Shown one piece after another: positions 1 to 5,016 of a stretch of DNA of 7,788 nucleotides. The DNA is from Clostridia bacterium (GTDB lineage: Bacteria; Bacillota; Clostridia; Oscillospirales; CAG-272). Made by a program: the position numbers and the translations under genes. Where the stretch lies: NCBI GenBank assembly GCA_017625275.1, contig JAGALI010000201.1:1-7788 (forward strand). The letters are read 5' to 3'. The notes under the pieces were generated by a model. That model saw nothing but the letters and a program-made list of their open reading frames with translations, was not told where the DNA came from and did no database searches. Numbering within the stretch: the first letter of the stretch is position 1; each line of letters starts with the position of its first letter.

Positions 1-52
1 CCGGTTACACGATTTCCAATCGTGCGCCCTCGACCAGCTAGGCGACTTCTCC
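1..52 (-). tRNA. tRNA-Ser (GGA anticodon), 5' part; 3' end outside window
   Basis: Read on the minus strand, the gene begins at 52 with the acceptor strand GGAGAAG. A D-arm closed by GCC/GGC follows, then a 5-bp anticodon stem CACGA/TCGTG around the 7-nt loop TTGGAAA. The anticodon GGA falls at 15-17 and reads serine UCC and UCU codons. The bases after the anticodon stem (TAACCGG) fit the start of the long variable arm of a class II tRNA, as expected for serine. The rest of the variable arm, the T-arm and the 3' acceptor strand lie beyond the left edge. A strong promoter sits just upstream at 78-106. The identity is read directly from the anticodon and arm pattern. Confidence 0.93.
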
Positions 53-82
53 ATACTTACGCGCGACTTGCTTTGTAAGTAT
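53..82. repeat. 8-bp inverted repeat at the tRNA-Ser 5' boundary
   Basis: ATACTTAC (53-60) and GTAAGTAT (75-82) are perfect inverted copies separated by 14 nt. The left arm touches the first base of the tRNA and the right arm overlaps the -10 box. Because the predicted start of transcription lies between the arms, the full hairpin would not form in the normal transcript. Its role, if any, is unknown. Confidence 0.5.
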
Positions 83-106
83 ATCATATCTTTTTTGAAA
101 AATCAA
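78..106 (-). promoter_or_regulatory. Sigma-A-type promoter of the tRNA-Ser gene
   Basis: On the minus strand there is a -35 box TTGATT (101-106), a 17-nt spacer, and a -10 box TATACT (78-83) preceded by TGA, which makes an extended -10. The predicted transcription start is near 71, giving a leader of about 19 nt before the mature tRNA end at 52. The fit to consensus is strong; the start point is inferred. Confidence 0.75.
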
Positions 107-142
107 GTGTTTTTTAAAATTTGTTGCTTTGTAATATAAGCG

Positions 143-970
143 TTATCTTTTGCTTATGTAATCCTTTAGAAGAACAAGCCAGTCGGTTTGAATGAAATCG
201 ACTCCCTTGTCGATAAGCCAGCCCCAGCCCTTGTCAGGGTCACCGGTAAGAGACGCATCGTCGGAGTGATACGCATTTATCATTTCCTTTTCGTTATAGA
301 TTATCGAGTTTGCCCAAACAAGAAGCCCCTTTTCGTGCATCCTTGCGATATATTCGTCACTTATGCACTCATCATCCTCGCTTGTGAAAAGAATCTCTGT
401 GCCGATTTGATTTATCCCCTGCTCTCTAAGGTAGTCGGTAATTTCGTCCTTGTGCCAAACAAGAGGCATAAACATAAAATCTGACGCGTGCCTTTTCACC
501 TTATCAAGCGTTTCCTTGTCAACTCCGGTCTTTACGATGACCTGCTTTTCAACGCCACACTCGCGAATTACCCTCGAAATTCCCTCAACATCAGTCCAAA
601 ACTTATCAACATTTATGTACGCCTTTCCCTTTAAGAAGGTAAGCACCTCGCTAAGCCTTGGGACTCTATAGCTGGTTTCGACGCTATCAGAGTTTAAAAG
701 ACGAAGGTTATCAATTTCCTCGCTTGTCAAATCGCAAAGATACTTGCTCTTAAGAAAAACAGGCTCCATCCAAGGGTGGAAAACATAAAAAACGCCATCC
801 TTAGACTTTGTAACATCTATCTCAACAACATCAGCACCAAGGTCGGCTGCTATTTTGTATGAGGCAAGGGTATTGCAAGGAATATTTGCACCACAAACGC
901 CCCTGTGTGCTACCAAAAATGGTGAGCCCTTTTCGTTTTTGTTTTCAAAAATGCTTTTGTTAAAATCCAT
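143..970 (-). CDS. GDPD-family glycerophosphodiester phosphodiesterase
   Basis: This 275-residue protein is a TIM-barrel phosphodiesterase of the GDPD (GlpQ/UgpQ) family. The family hydrolyses glycerophosphodiesters to glycerol-3-phosphate and an alcohol. The N-terminal catalytic histidine is in HRG (22-24), GADVVEIDV (45-53) carries two metal ligands E50 and D52, and KDGVFYVFHP (57-66) holds the second catalytic His, H65. The C-terminal FIQTDW motif is typical of the family's last strand. Three positions differ from the usual pattern: PENT reads PCNT (31-34), HD reads HP (65-66), and the third acidic metal motif reads NVDK (120-123) rather than EIK. I recall a related NxDK pattern from some Bacteroidetes members. 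No signal peptide is seen, so it is probably cytoplasmic. The start at 970 is chosen because GAGGTG lies 6 nt upstream; an in-frame TTG at 1003 lies upstream of the predicted transcript start. The exact substrate is not determined. Confidence 0.9.
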   Translation of the reverse strand: MDFNKSIFENKNEKGSPFLVAHRGVCGANIPCNTLASYKIAADLGADVVEIDVTKSKDGVFYVFHPWMEPVFLKSKYLCDLTSEEIDNLRLLNSDSVETSYRVPRLSEVLTFLKGKAYINVDKFWTDVEGISRVIRECGVEKQVIVKTGVDKETLDKVKRHASDFMFMPLVWHKDEITDYLREQGINQIGTEILFTSEDDECISDEYIARMHEKGLLVWANSIIYNEKEMINAYHSDDASLTGDPDKGWGWLIDKGVDFIQTDWLVLLKDYISKR

Positions 971-976
971 AATATT

Positions 977-982
977 CACCTC
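977..982 (-). promoter_or_regulatory. Ribosome binding site that fixes the GDPD start
   Basis: GAGGTG on the minus strand sits 6 nt before the ATG at 970. It decides against the longer in-frame reading that would begin with TTG at 1003. Confidence 0.8.
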
Positions 983-988
983 ATAATA

Positions 989-1017
989 AGTATAGCACGA
1001 CAAGAGAAATATTGCAA
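989..1017 (-). promoter_or_regulatory. Promoter of the GDPD gene
   Basis: On the minus strand there is a -35 box TTGCAA (1012-1017), a 17-nt spacer and a -10 box TATACT (989-994) preceded by TGC, an extended -10. The predicted start near 982 would give a leader of only about 12 nt, beginning at the Shine-Dalgarno sequence. The -35 box touches the T-tract of the terminator for the gene upstream. Confidence 0.7.
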
Positions 1018-1040
1018 CAAAAAAAGACGCCTAAGCGTCC
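1018..1040 (-). terminator. Rho-independent terminator of the 77-residue protein gene
   Basis: On the minus strand a stem GACGC/GCGTC with loop TTAG is followed by seven T residues (1019-1025). It begins only a few bases after the stop codon of the small gene (1045-1047) and separates that gene from the GDPD unit. Confidence 0.85.
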
Positions 1041-1044
1041 TTTT

Positions 1045-1278
1045 TTAGTTGTTTTTTGCAAGCCACTTGTCAACGCTAGCCTGATACTTAAGAGTGATAG
1101 TCTCCTCTGGGTACTTTGACTCAGCGCCACCGTTTGTGTAGAGGAAGTAAGCACCCTCAGCAGTTACATAAAGGGTTTCCTCGTATCCGTCAGCATCACC
1201 AAATTCACCAAAGGTAATCTTTTTAACGATTTGAGCGGTTTCAGTATCAAGAACCTTGCCACGAACGATTTTCTTCAT
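1045..1278 (-). CDS. Small conserved-type protein of unknown function (77 aa)
   Basis: This is a soluble 77-residue protein with no signal peptide or membrane segment. It starts MKKIVRGKVLDTETA, has a central segment with EETLY (33-37) and YFLYTNGGAESKY (44-56), and ends in a short lysine-rich helix-like tail. From memory, gut Clostridia carry many small proteins with the same plan: RGK-x-YDTETA near the start, then ETLY, then FLYGEGG-SKY. These have no assigned function and some lie near mobile elements. This is recollection, not a search. The start is supported by AAAGGAG with an 8-nt spacer. The gene stands alone with a near-consensus promoter and its own terminator, so it is probably well transcribed. 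This copy looks shorter at the C-terminus than the relatives I recall. Confidence 0.85.
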   Translation of the reverse strand: MKKIVRGKVLDTETAQIVKKITFGEFGDADGYEETLYVTAEGAYFLYTNGGAESKYPEETITLKYQASVDKWLAKNN

Positions 1279-1286
1279 TTTAAATT

Positions 1287-1293
1287 CTCCTTT
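1287..1293 (-). promoter_or_regulatory. Strong ribosome binding site of the 77-aa gene
   Basis: AAAGGAG on the minus strand lies 8 nt before the ATG at 1278, close to the ideal anti-16S match and spacing. It confirms this short reading frame as a real gene. Confidence 0.85.
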
Positions 1294-1315
1294 AGATTAA
1301 TTAATTTACTCTTAA

Positions 1316-1344
1316 ATATTAACATACACGCGCTAAATTGTCAA
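1316..1344 (-). promoter_or_regulatory. Near-consensus promoter of the 77-aa gene
   Basis: On the minus strand there is a perfect -35 box TTGACA (1339-1344), a 17-nt spacer and a -10 box TAATAT (1316-1321) preceded by TGT, an extended -10. Predicted transcription starts near 1309, giving a leader of about 30 nt that contains the AAAGGAG ribosome site. The AT-rich, phased DNA just upstream could act as an UP element. Confidence 0.8.
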
Positions 1345-1368
1345 CAGGTAAAATTTACAGTATTTTTA

Positions 1369-1462
1369 GTGAAATTTAGTAAGATTTTAACGCAATTTAA
1401 CCAAAAACACGCTAATTTAGTTAAAAATTAGCGTGTTTTTAAGCTTTTTGGTGAAATTTAGT
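1369..1462. repeat. Two direct copies of GTGAAATTTAGT in the intergenic spacer
   Basis: The 12-mer GTGAAATTTAGT occurs at 1369-1380 and 1451-1462, flanking the hairpin at 1403-1440. The second copy continues into a near-tandem GTGAAAATTT (1461-1470). Similar GTAAAATTTA elements occur at 1348-1357 and, inverted, at 1532-1541. They could be protein-binding sites or simply AT-rich drift. The 262-bp spacer from 1279 to 1540 holds nothing else I can identify beyond the promoter and terminator. Confidence 0.45.
1403..1440. terminator. Strong bidirectional-type terminator ending the queA-azlD operon
   Basis: AAAAACACGCTAATTT (1403-1418) and its exact complement (1425-1440) form a perfect 16-bp stem with a 6-nt loop. 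The outer stem carries A5/T5 runs, so a U-tract is present in either direction. On the minus strand it lies about 100 nt beyond the azlD stop and is the first clear terminator after ten packed genes. Confidence 0.88.
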
Positions 1463-1540
1463 GAAAATTTAAAGCCTTCAAAGCTTGCATTTTTAATCAG
1501 ACCCCTTAATTAATTTTTGCTAAATTCGCATTAAATTTTA

Positions 1541-1846
1541 CTAAATTATTGCGTAAATTCCAACCAAGGCAAGCACAGAGGCAATTACGACAACGGCAGT
1601 AGGAATTTTCTTGAAAAGCGATAGCACGATGGCAATTATAGCACCAAGCGCGCCAATCCAAATTCTCTCGACATCGACGCTTAAAACTCCTGGGAAAATC
1701 AGAGAGGCCATAGCCGTATATGGAATTAAATTTAAGAATTTAGTTGCCCTTGGGCCAAGGCGCACCTTGTCAAGCAGGAAGCCTGGCAAAATTCTTGGAA
1801 TAAAGGTAACAAGCATCATAAACACGGAAAGAAGCAGAAAATTCAT
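1541..1846 (-). CDS. azlD: AzlD-family branched-chain amino acid transport protein
   Basis: This 101-residue hydrophobic protein has about four predicted membrane segments and matches the small AzlD/YgaH family in length. Visible family features are the N-terminal FIPRILPG segment (15-22), the central IPYTAMASLIFPG (41-53) and a hydrophobic C-terminus. With AzlC it forms a two-component branched-chain amino acid exporter; the pair is linked to 4-azaleucine resistance in Bacillus subtilis. It overlaps azlC by four bases (ATGA), which points to translational coupling and a 1:1 complex. GGAGGTGG lies a few bases before the start. It is the last gene of the operon, followed by about 100 nt and a strong terminator. 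Export of branched-chain amino acids is inferred from the family; other substrates are possible. Confidence 0.9.
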   Translation of the reverse strand: MNFLLLSVFMMLVTFIPRILPGFLLDKVRLGPRATKFLNLIPYTAMASLIFPGVLSVDVERIWIGALGAIIAIVLSLFKKIPTAVVVIASVLALVGIYAII

Positions 1847-2556
1847 TTTGCCACCTCCGTTTCCTTAGATGCATCGTCCTCGTCTGGGACAAAGAACACA
1901 CCAACGAGTGCGCCGATAAGGCACGACGCAATTATCGCCCACGAGGACGGAATAATAAGTCCTAGGACAGCATTTAAAAGCGCCGTAAATATAACTAGCG
2001 TGATTAGGTGAGCGCTCCTTTTTATTTTTGGCACAAGAAGTGAAATAAATAGCGCATAAAGCGCAATTCCAAGCGCATCGCTAAGAGACGCAGGAATAAG
2101 CATGCTGACAAACGCGCCAAGCGCTGTGCCAACCACCCACGAGCCGTAGGTGACTGTTATAATGCCAAAAAGATAAGGGACGGAGCATTTTTCGTCCTCG
2201 GTTGTACCGATGATAGCAAATGCCTCGTCGGTAATGCCATTTGCAGTTGTAAGCTTTTCTATTGTCGAGGTCTTGCCAAGCCTTTTCATTATGTAAGAGC
2301 CCATAATAAAGTGCCTTAGATTTAAAACAAAGGTTGCAACCACAACAGAAAGCATAGAAGCACCGGTAGCAATCATACCGACAGCCATAATTTGGCTAGC
2401 ACCAGCAAAAACCAGCGTTGACATGGCTATAATCTCGAGGCGAGAAAAGCCAGCCTCGCTAGCCATGACGGCAAAGGCAATAGCAACAGGCAGGTAGCCG
2501 AGAATAACAGGCAGGGCAACCCTTACTCCGTTTAAATAAGCAGTTGATTTTTTCAT
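1843..2556 (-). CDS. azlC: AzlC-family branched-chain amino acid permease
   Basis: This 237-residue integral membrane protein is the large subunit of the AzlCD exporter. Hydrophobic segments run through most of the chain from about residue 12 to 222, with a short acidic cytoplasmic-type tail (224-237). Family signatures seen are FAGASQ (50-55), NLRHFIMG (79-86) and TDEAFA (109-114), in the usual order. Length is normal for AzlC/YgaZ. Its ATG overlaps the rsmG stop as ATGA, and its own stop overlaps azlD the same way. There is no good separate ribosome binding site, since the preceding bases are an A-run, so translation probably depends on ribosomes finishing rsmG. AzlCD usually forms its own transcription unit, so placement behind rsmG is unusual. 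Function is inferred from the family. Confidence 0.92.
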   Translation of the reverse strand: MKKSTAYLNGVRVALPVILGYLPVAIAFAVMASEAGFSRLEIIAMSTLVFAGASQIMAVGMIATGASMLSVVVATFVLNLRHFIMGSYIMKRLGKTSTIEKLTTANGITDEAFAIIGTTEDEKCSVPYLFGIITVTYGSWVVGTALGAFVSMLIPASLSDALGIALYALFISLLVPKIKRSAHLITLVIFTALLNAVLGLIIPSSWAIIASCLIGALVGVFFVPDEDDASKETEVAK

Positions 2557-3281
2557 AGCCTTTTTTTAGCAATCTGTGAATTGTTTCGGGGGTATTTTGG
2601 GGGTGTATGTGTTTCTTTTCTGAGAATTATTATAGCTCTTGAAAGCTCCTCATTATCGTTTGATAGGGTGTACTCAAAAACCCTTTCCACGCGTGCGCCA
2701 AGAAGCCTTATTGCGTTTTGCGCCTCATCAAGCTCCTCGCTGGCAGTTATGGATTTCATCGCAATAAAGCATCCACCAACCTTAACAAGGGGCAGGCAAA
2801 GCTCACAGATAAGATTAAGCCTGCCAACACCACGCGCAATAGCACAATCATATTTTTCACGATGGGCGCTATCTCTACCAAGCACCTCGGCACGCGCATT
2901 TGAGGCGTCAACCCTATCAAGACCTAAAAGCCTTGCCGTGTCCTTTACATATGTAACCTTTTTAGTAACGCTGTCAAGACCTAAAATCGACACATCTGGG
3001 CGTAAAATTGCAATAGGCAGAGACGGAAAGCCACCACCACAGCCCACATCGACAAGTGACGCGCCCTCTGGAATAAAGGGAACAGAGGCACAGGAGTCAA
3101 CAAAATGCTTTAAAATAACCCCGTCCTCGTCTGTAATCGCAGTTAGGTTCATTTGCTCATTAACCCTTAGCATATGCTCACATAGCGCCTCAAGTCTTTG
3201 GGCGCTAGCTTCATTTATAATAGAGCGCGTAGCCTCGTTTCTGTCGGCTACGCTAATAAGCTTTTTTGTGAAATCGGACAT
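2553..3281 (-). CDS. rsmG: 16S rRNA (guanine-527-N7)-methyltransferase RsmG (GidB)
   Basis: RsmG uses S-adenosylmethionine to methylate N7 of G527 in the 530 loop of 16S rRNA; loss in other bacteria gives low-level streptomycin resistance. The 242-residue length is normal. The N-terminal region has NLTAIT (45-50) and KHFVDS (58-63). The SAM-binding loop is VDVGCGGGFP (77-86), where many relatives read DVGSGAGFPG. ARGVGRL (149-155) and MKS (175-177) follow in the expected places. The C-terminus keeps the family TP-x-KYPR motif. The start has AGAGG about five bases upstream, 9 nt after the rluD stop. The gene ends in a run of seven A immediately before the ATGA junction with azlC. It is more often found beside mnmG (gidA), so this location is less usual. 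Confidence 0.95.
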   Translation of the reverse strand: MSDFTKKLISVADRNEATRSIINEASAQRLEALCEHMLRVNEQMNLTAITDEDGVILKHFVDSCASVPFIPEGASLVDVGCGGGFPSLPIAILRPDVSILGLDSVTKKVTYVKDTARLLGLDRVDASNARAEVLGRDSAHREKYDCAIARGVGRLNLICELCLPLVKVGGCFIAMKSITASEELDEAQNAIRLLGARVERVFEYTLSNDNEELSRAIIILRKETHTPPKYPRNNSQIAKKRL

Positions 3282-3290
3282 GTTTTCCTC

Positions 3291-4205
3291 TTATTGATTT
3301 TCTAAAATATTTAAAAGAGCCTTGAAATTATCTGGTAGCTCGCACTCAAAGTGCATAATTTCCTTTGTTTTTGGGTGAGGGAAGGAAAGCTCTCTTGCGT
3401 GCAGGCATTGACCATCTAGGTGCTTTGCGTGTGCGCGCTCAAATTGAGTTTTGCCACCACCATAAGCTGTGTCGCCAATTATAGGGTGACCAATATATGA
3501 GGTATGAACTCTTATTTGATGAGTTCTACCTGTTTCAAGATTCATTTTTGCATAGGTAAACGAGGGGTATTCCTTAATTACCTCGTAGTGAGTAATCGCC
3601 TCACGTCCACCCTGTACAACAGCCATCTTCTTTCTGTCCTGAGGGTGTCTTGCAATAGGCGCGCTTATAGTTCCACGCGCTTCCCTTAGGTGACCTGTAA
3701 GAATAGCGTGATAGGTGCGCTTTATTCCATGCTCCTTTAAAAGAGAGGATAAAAACAAATGCGCCTCGTCAGTCTTGGCTACAACCAAAAGACCACTGGT
3801 GTCCTTGTCAATTCTATGAACAATACCAGGGCGCACAACACCATTTATCCCAGATAGCGTGTCCTTGCAATGGTATAAAAGCGCATTTACAAGAGTGCCA
3901 CTCTCGTTACCAACAGCAGGATGCACAACCATACCTGATGGCTTGTTTACCACAATAAGCTCGCTATCCTCATAGATAATATCAAGAGGGATATTTTCAG
4001 CCTCGATTGATAGCTCCCTTACAGGCATAGCCTCAATTTCAACCTCATCGCCCTCGCGCAGACGATAATTTTTAGGCTGAGGCGCACCATTTACTAGCAC
4101 AAGCTCGTTTTCTATCAGTACCTGCGCGTGGGAGCGTGTGACGCCTGCATAATCGCTAACAAGCACATCAAGACGCTTCTTTATATCATTCGTCCCAACC
4201 GTCAT
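3291..4205 (-). CDS. rluD: 23S rRNA pseudouridine synthase, RluD/RluA family with S4 domain
   Basis: This 304-residue enzyme converts uridine to pseudouridine in rRNA. An N-terminal S4 RNA-binding domain (about 11-58, with TRSHAQVLIE and VLVNG) precedes the catalytic domain. NKPSGMVVHP (87-96) and HRIDKDTSG (130-138) are hallmark motifs; D133 is the catalytic aspartate. GRTHQIRVH (226-234) and a HARELSFPHP segment near the end complete the family pattern. The reading frame overlaps the lspA end. An ATG at 4211 sits only 3 nt from GAAAGAGG (4215-4222), whereas the ATG at 4205 sits 9 nt away, so I prefer 4205; the longer form adds two residues. The usual Firmicute neighbour order lspA-rluD (ylyB) is kept. 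Target sites, likely helix 69 of 23S rRNA, are inferred from the family and could differ among RluA-type enzymes. Confidence 0.93.
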   Translation of the reverse strand: MTVGTNDIKKRLDVLVSDYAGVTRSHAQVLIENELVLVNGAPQPKNYRLREGDEVEIEAMPVRELSIEAENIPLDIIYEDSELIVVNKPSGMVVHPAVGNESGTLVNALLYHCKDTLSGINGVVRPGIVHRIDKDTSGLLVVAKTDEAHLFLSSLLKEHGIKRTYHAILTGHLREARGTISAPIARHPQDRKKMAVVQGGREAITHYEVIKEYPSFTYAKMNLETGRTHQIRVHTSYIGHPIIGDTAYGGGKTQFERAHAKHLDGQCLHARELSFPHPKTKEIMHFECELPDNFKALLNILENQ

Positions 4206-4710
4206 CGCCATTAGCCTCTTTCTTCGCCTTAGCCTGCCTTGCTTCCTTTACAATATCGAGAACAATACCAAGGATAGCAAGTCCTACACCAACGCAAACG
4301 CAGGTGTCGGCAACATTAAATACCCATGGGAACAAATCGCCCATGAAGGTGAGCTGAATCATATCGGTTACAAGAAATGGCGGAAGACAGCGGTCAATCA
4401 TATTGCCAACCCCACCACCAATAACAAGGGCAAGACCGATTTTGGTTATACGGTTATCCTTGCTGAAGCGGAAAAGATAAACGCCAATTGCGCTTATTCC
4501 AATTACCGAAACGGTAATAAATATCCATCTGTGGTCGCCAAGCAGACCAAACGCCATGCCGTCATTCTTGACATGGACAAGCTCAATAACATTCTTGATA
4601 AGTGGCACACCCTGTCCAACCGCAAGATTGTCACGAATAATCGCCTTTGTCAGCTGGTCAACTCCCACAGAGCCAGCAATTATCAAAATTAATATCGCAA
4701 AAAATGGCAT
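4186..4710 (-). CDS. lspA: Lipoprotein signal peptidase (signal peptidase II)
   Basis: LspA is the membrane aspartic protease that cuts signal peptides from diacylglyceryl-modified prolipoproteins. The 174-residue protein has four hydrophobic segments. Conserved features are VDQLTK (17-22), NDGMAFG (49-55), GGGVGNMIDR (98-107) and FNVAD (131-135); D106 and D135 are the expected catalytic pair. The family is often about 150-165 residues; the extra length here is a charged tail (about 154-174) rich in Lys, Ala and Asp. The start has GAGAGG five bases upstream. It follows ylmG by 15 nt and its last codons overlap rluD, as in the widespread lspA-rluD pair. The usual ileS gene upstream is absent. 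Confidence 0.95.
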   Translation of the reverse strand: MPFFAILILIIAGSVGVDQLTKAIIRDNLAVGQGVPLIKNVIELVHVKNDGMAFGLLGDHRWIFITVSVIGISAIGVYLFRFSKDNRITKIGLALVIGGGVGNMIDRCLPPFLVTDMIQLTFMGDLFPWVFNVADTCVCVGVGLAILGIVLDIVKEARQAKAKKEANGDDGWDE

Positions 4711-4725
4711 ATTAACCTCTCAAAA

Positions 4726-5016
4726 CTAAATCAAATAATAAAGAAAATAAACAAGTCGCTGAGCCACGGAAATCATAATCACGACCACTAAAAACGACAG
4801 ATCGATAGGACATCTGCGTGCAAGCTCCCAGCGCATCATAATATCGCGCACAGGGCTTAGCACAGGCTCAGTTATTTTATAAAAGAAATAATAAATTCTC
4901 GTATCGCGCGCACTCGGAATCCAAGAGCAAATTGCTCTTACAAAAAGGCAAAGCTCAAAGGCAGAGAGCAGGGAAACGATAATTCTCACGATGAGAATAA
5001 TAACAGTCGCTCTCAT
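4726..5016 (-). CDS. ylmG: YggT-family membrane protein (YlmG)
   Basis: This 96-residue membrane protein has two hydrophobic segments (about 4-28 and 73-96) flanking a polar loop. The YggT signature is visible in CSWIPSARD (30-38), TEPVLSPVR (49-57) and IDLS (71-74). Members are found beside sepF in Gram-positive bacteria and in plant plastids and cyanobacteria, where they affect nucleoid or septum organisation; the molecular role is not settled. The ATG overlaps the sepF stop as ATGA, so translation is coupled to SepF, which fits a joint role at the membrane. The connecting loop carries several arginines (R63, R67, R68) where many relatives have a glycine-rich stretch. Family assignment is firm; function is inferred from context. 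Confidence 0.9.
   Translation of the reverse strand: MRATVIILIVRIIVSLLSAFELCLFVRAICSWIPSARDTRIYYFFYKITEPVLSPVRDIMMRWELARRCPIDLSFLVVVIMISVAQRLVYFLYYLI

Larger units (their letters stand above)
1353..1470. other. Phased T-tracts (possible curved DNA / UP element) in the AT-rich spacer
   Basis: Runs of three to five T on the plus strand are centred near 1355, 1365, 1376, 1386.5, 1397, 1417, 1438, 1447, 1458 and 1469. Most are spaced 10-11 bp, with tracts missing near 1407 and 1428. This matches the helical repeat, and phased A/T tracts bend DNA. The near end abuts the -35 box of the 77-aa gene (1339-1344), so on the minus strand the region lies directly upstream of that promoter. The positions are read directly; curvature and any promoter effect are inferred. 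The region is very AT-rich, which raises the chance expectation. Confidence 0.5.

Noticed and set aside
1..142. The tRNA-Ser end as an integration site for a mobile element
   Set aside because: Only the 5' half of the tRNA is present. Integration normally uses the 3' half, and no integrase or duplicated tRNA segment is seen in the window.
971..1003. An N-terminal extension of the GDPD protein from a TTG codon at 1003
   Set aside because: The codons fall within the predicted promoter, and the ATG at 970 has a well-placed GAGGTG.
1231..1431. A 66-codon plus-strand frame running into the AT-rich spacer
   Set aside because: It starts inside the 77-aa gene and ends in the terminator hairpin; composition is low complexity and no ribosome site supports it.
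1279..1540. Possible riboswitch, small RNA or CRISPR-like repeat in the AT-rich spacer
   Set aside because: The only strong secondary structure is a simple terminator hairpin. Repeats are short, AT-only and not regularly spaced by unique spacers.
2581..3297. A 238-codon open frame on the plus strand, opposite rsmG
   Set aside because: It is antisense to a clear rsmG, has no recognisable domain, and its serine-rich composition is what the reverse of this coding sequence produces.
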